The position numbers and the translations under genes were made by a program. The notes below the pieces were generated by a model. It did not search any database. It was not told where the DNA came from and was given only the letters and a program-made list of their open reading frames with translations. From Flavobacterium sp. (GTDB lineage: Bacteria > Bacteroidota > Bacteroidia > Flavobacteriales > Flavobacteriaceae), in assembly GCA_012032075.1 (NCBI GenBank), contig JAAURU010000291.1:1-5064 (forward strand): DNA of 5,064 nt, written 5' to 3'. Below, piece after piece: positions 5,047-5,064 of this stretch (its first letter is position 1; every line of letters starts with the position of its first letter).

Positions 5047-5064
5047 TTCAATAAACAAAAAATA

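Noticed and set aside
1..5064. CRISPR arrays, tRNA or rRNA genes, insertion sequences
   Set aside because: I saw no regularly spaced direct repeats, tRNA-like cloverleaf, rRNA sequence or transposase motifs on either strand.

Overview
The window is strongly AT-rich, and every gene I can support lies on the minus strand, so transcription runs from high to low coordinates. The protein families and promoter elements point to Bacteroidota, most likely a Flavobacterium-like organism. The promoters carry the TAnnTTTG -7 element of that phylum, leaders are A-rich without strong Shine-Dalgarno sequences, and one protein pairs a Cys-rich N-terminus with a CarboxypepD_reg-like domain. This assignment is inference from sequence style, not from a search.

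Reading in the direction of transcription, positions 5064-4856 are a leader without a supported gene. Next come two overlapping genes for envelope proteins: a membrane protein with a Cys-rich N-terminus, a hydrophobic segment and a CarboxypepD_reg-like beta domain (4855-4142), and an exported transglutaminase-like protein (4149-3133). Then follows an NAD/ADP-ribose module. It has an NrtR-type regulator (Nudix plus winged helix, 3064-2367), a divergent ribose-phosphate pyrophosphokinase-like enzyme (2292-1465), an ADP-ribosylglycohydrolase (1468-623), and a DUF4291 protein (588 down to the window edge).

The module looks self-regulated. Three copies of a palindrome with core GTGTwAnwAwTACrC are present. 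One sits directly upstream of the regulator gene, overlapping its -7 element. Another overlaps the -7 element of the pyrophosphokinase gene in the same geometry. The third lies just upstream of that gene's -33 element. They are the best candidates for NrtR operators. The gene set suggests ADP-ribose liberation and reuse for NAD: the glycohydrolase frees ADP-ribose, the pyrophosphokinase-like enzyme activates a ribose phosphate or possibly ADP-ribose itself, and the regulator senses such a metabolite. A nicotinamide-transferring partner would complete the pathway but is not in the window.

Three single-base indels interrupt otherwise well-conserved proteins: one splits NrtR into its two domains and two sit in the 3' part of the DUF4291 gene. 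All three are length changes in runs of one base, so sequencing error is as likely as real gene decay.
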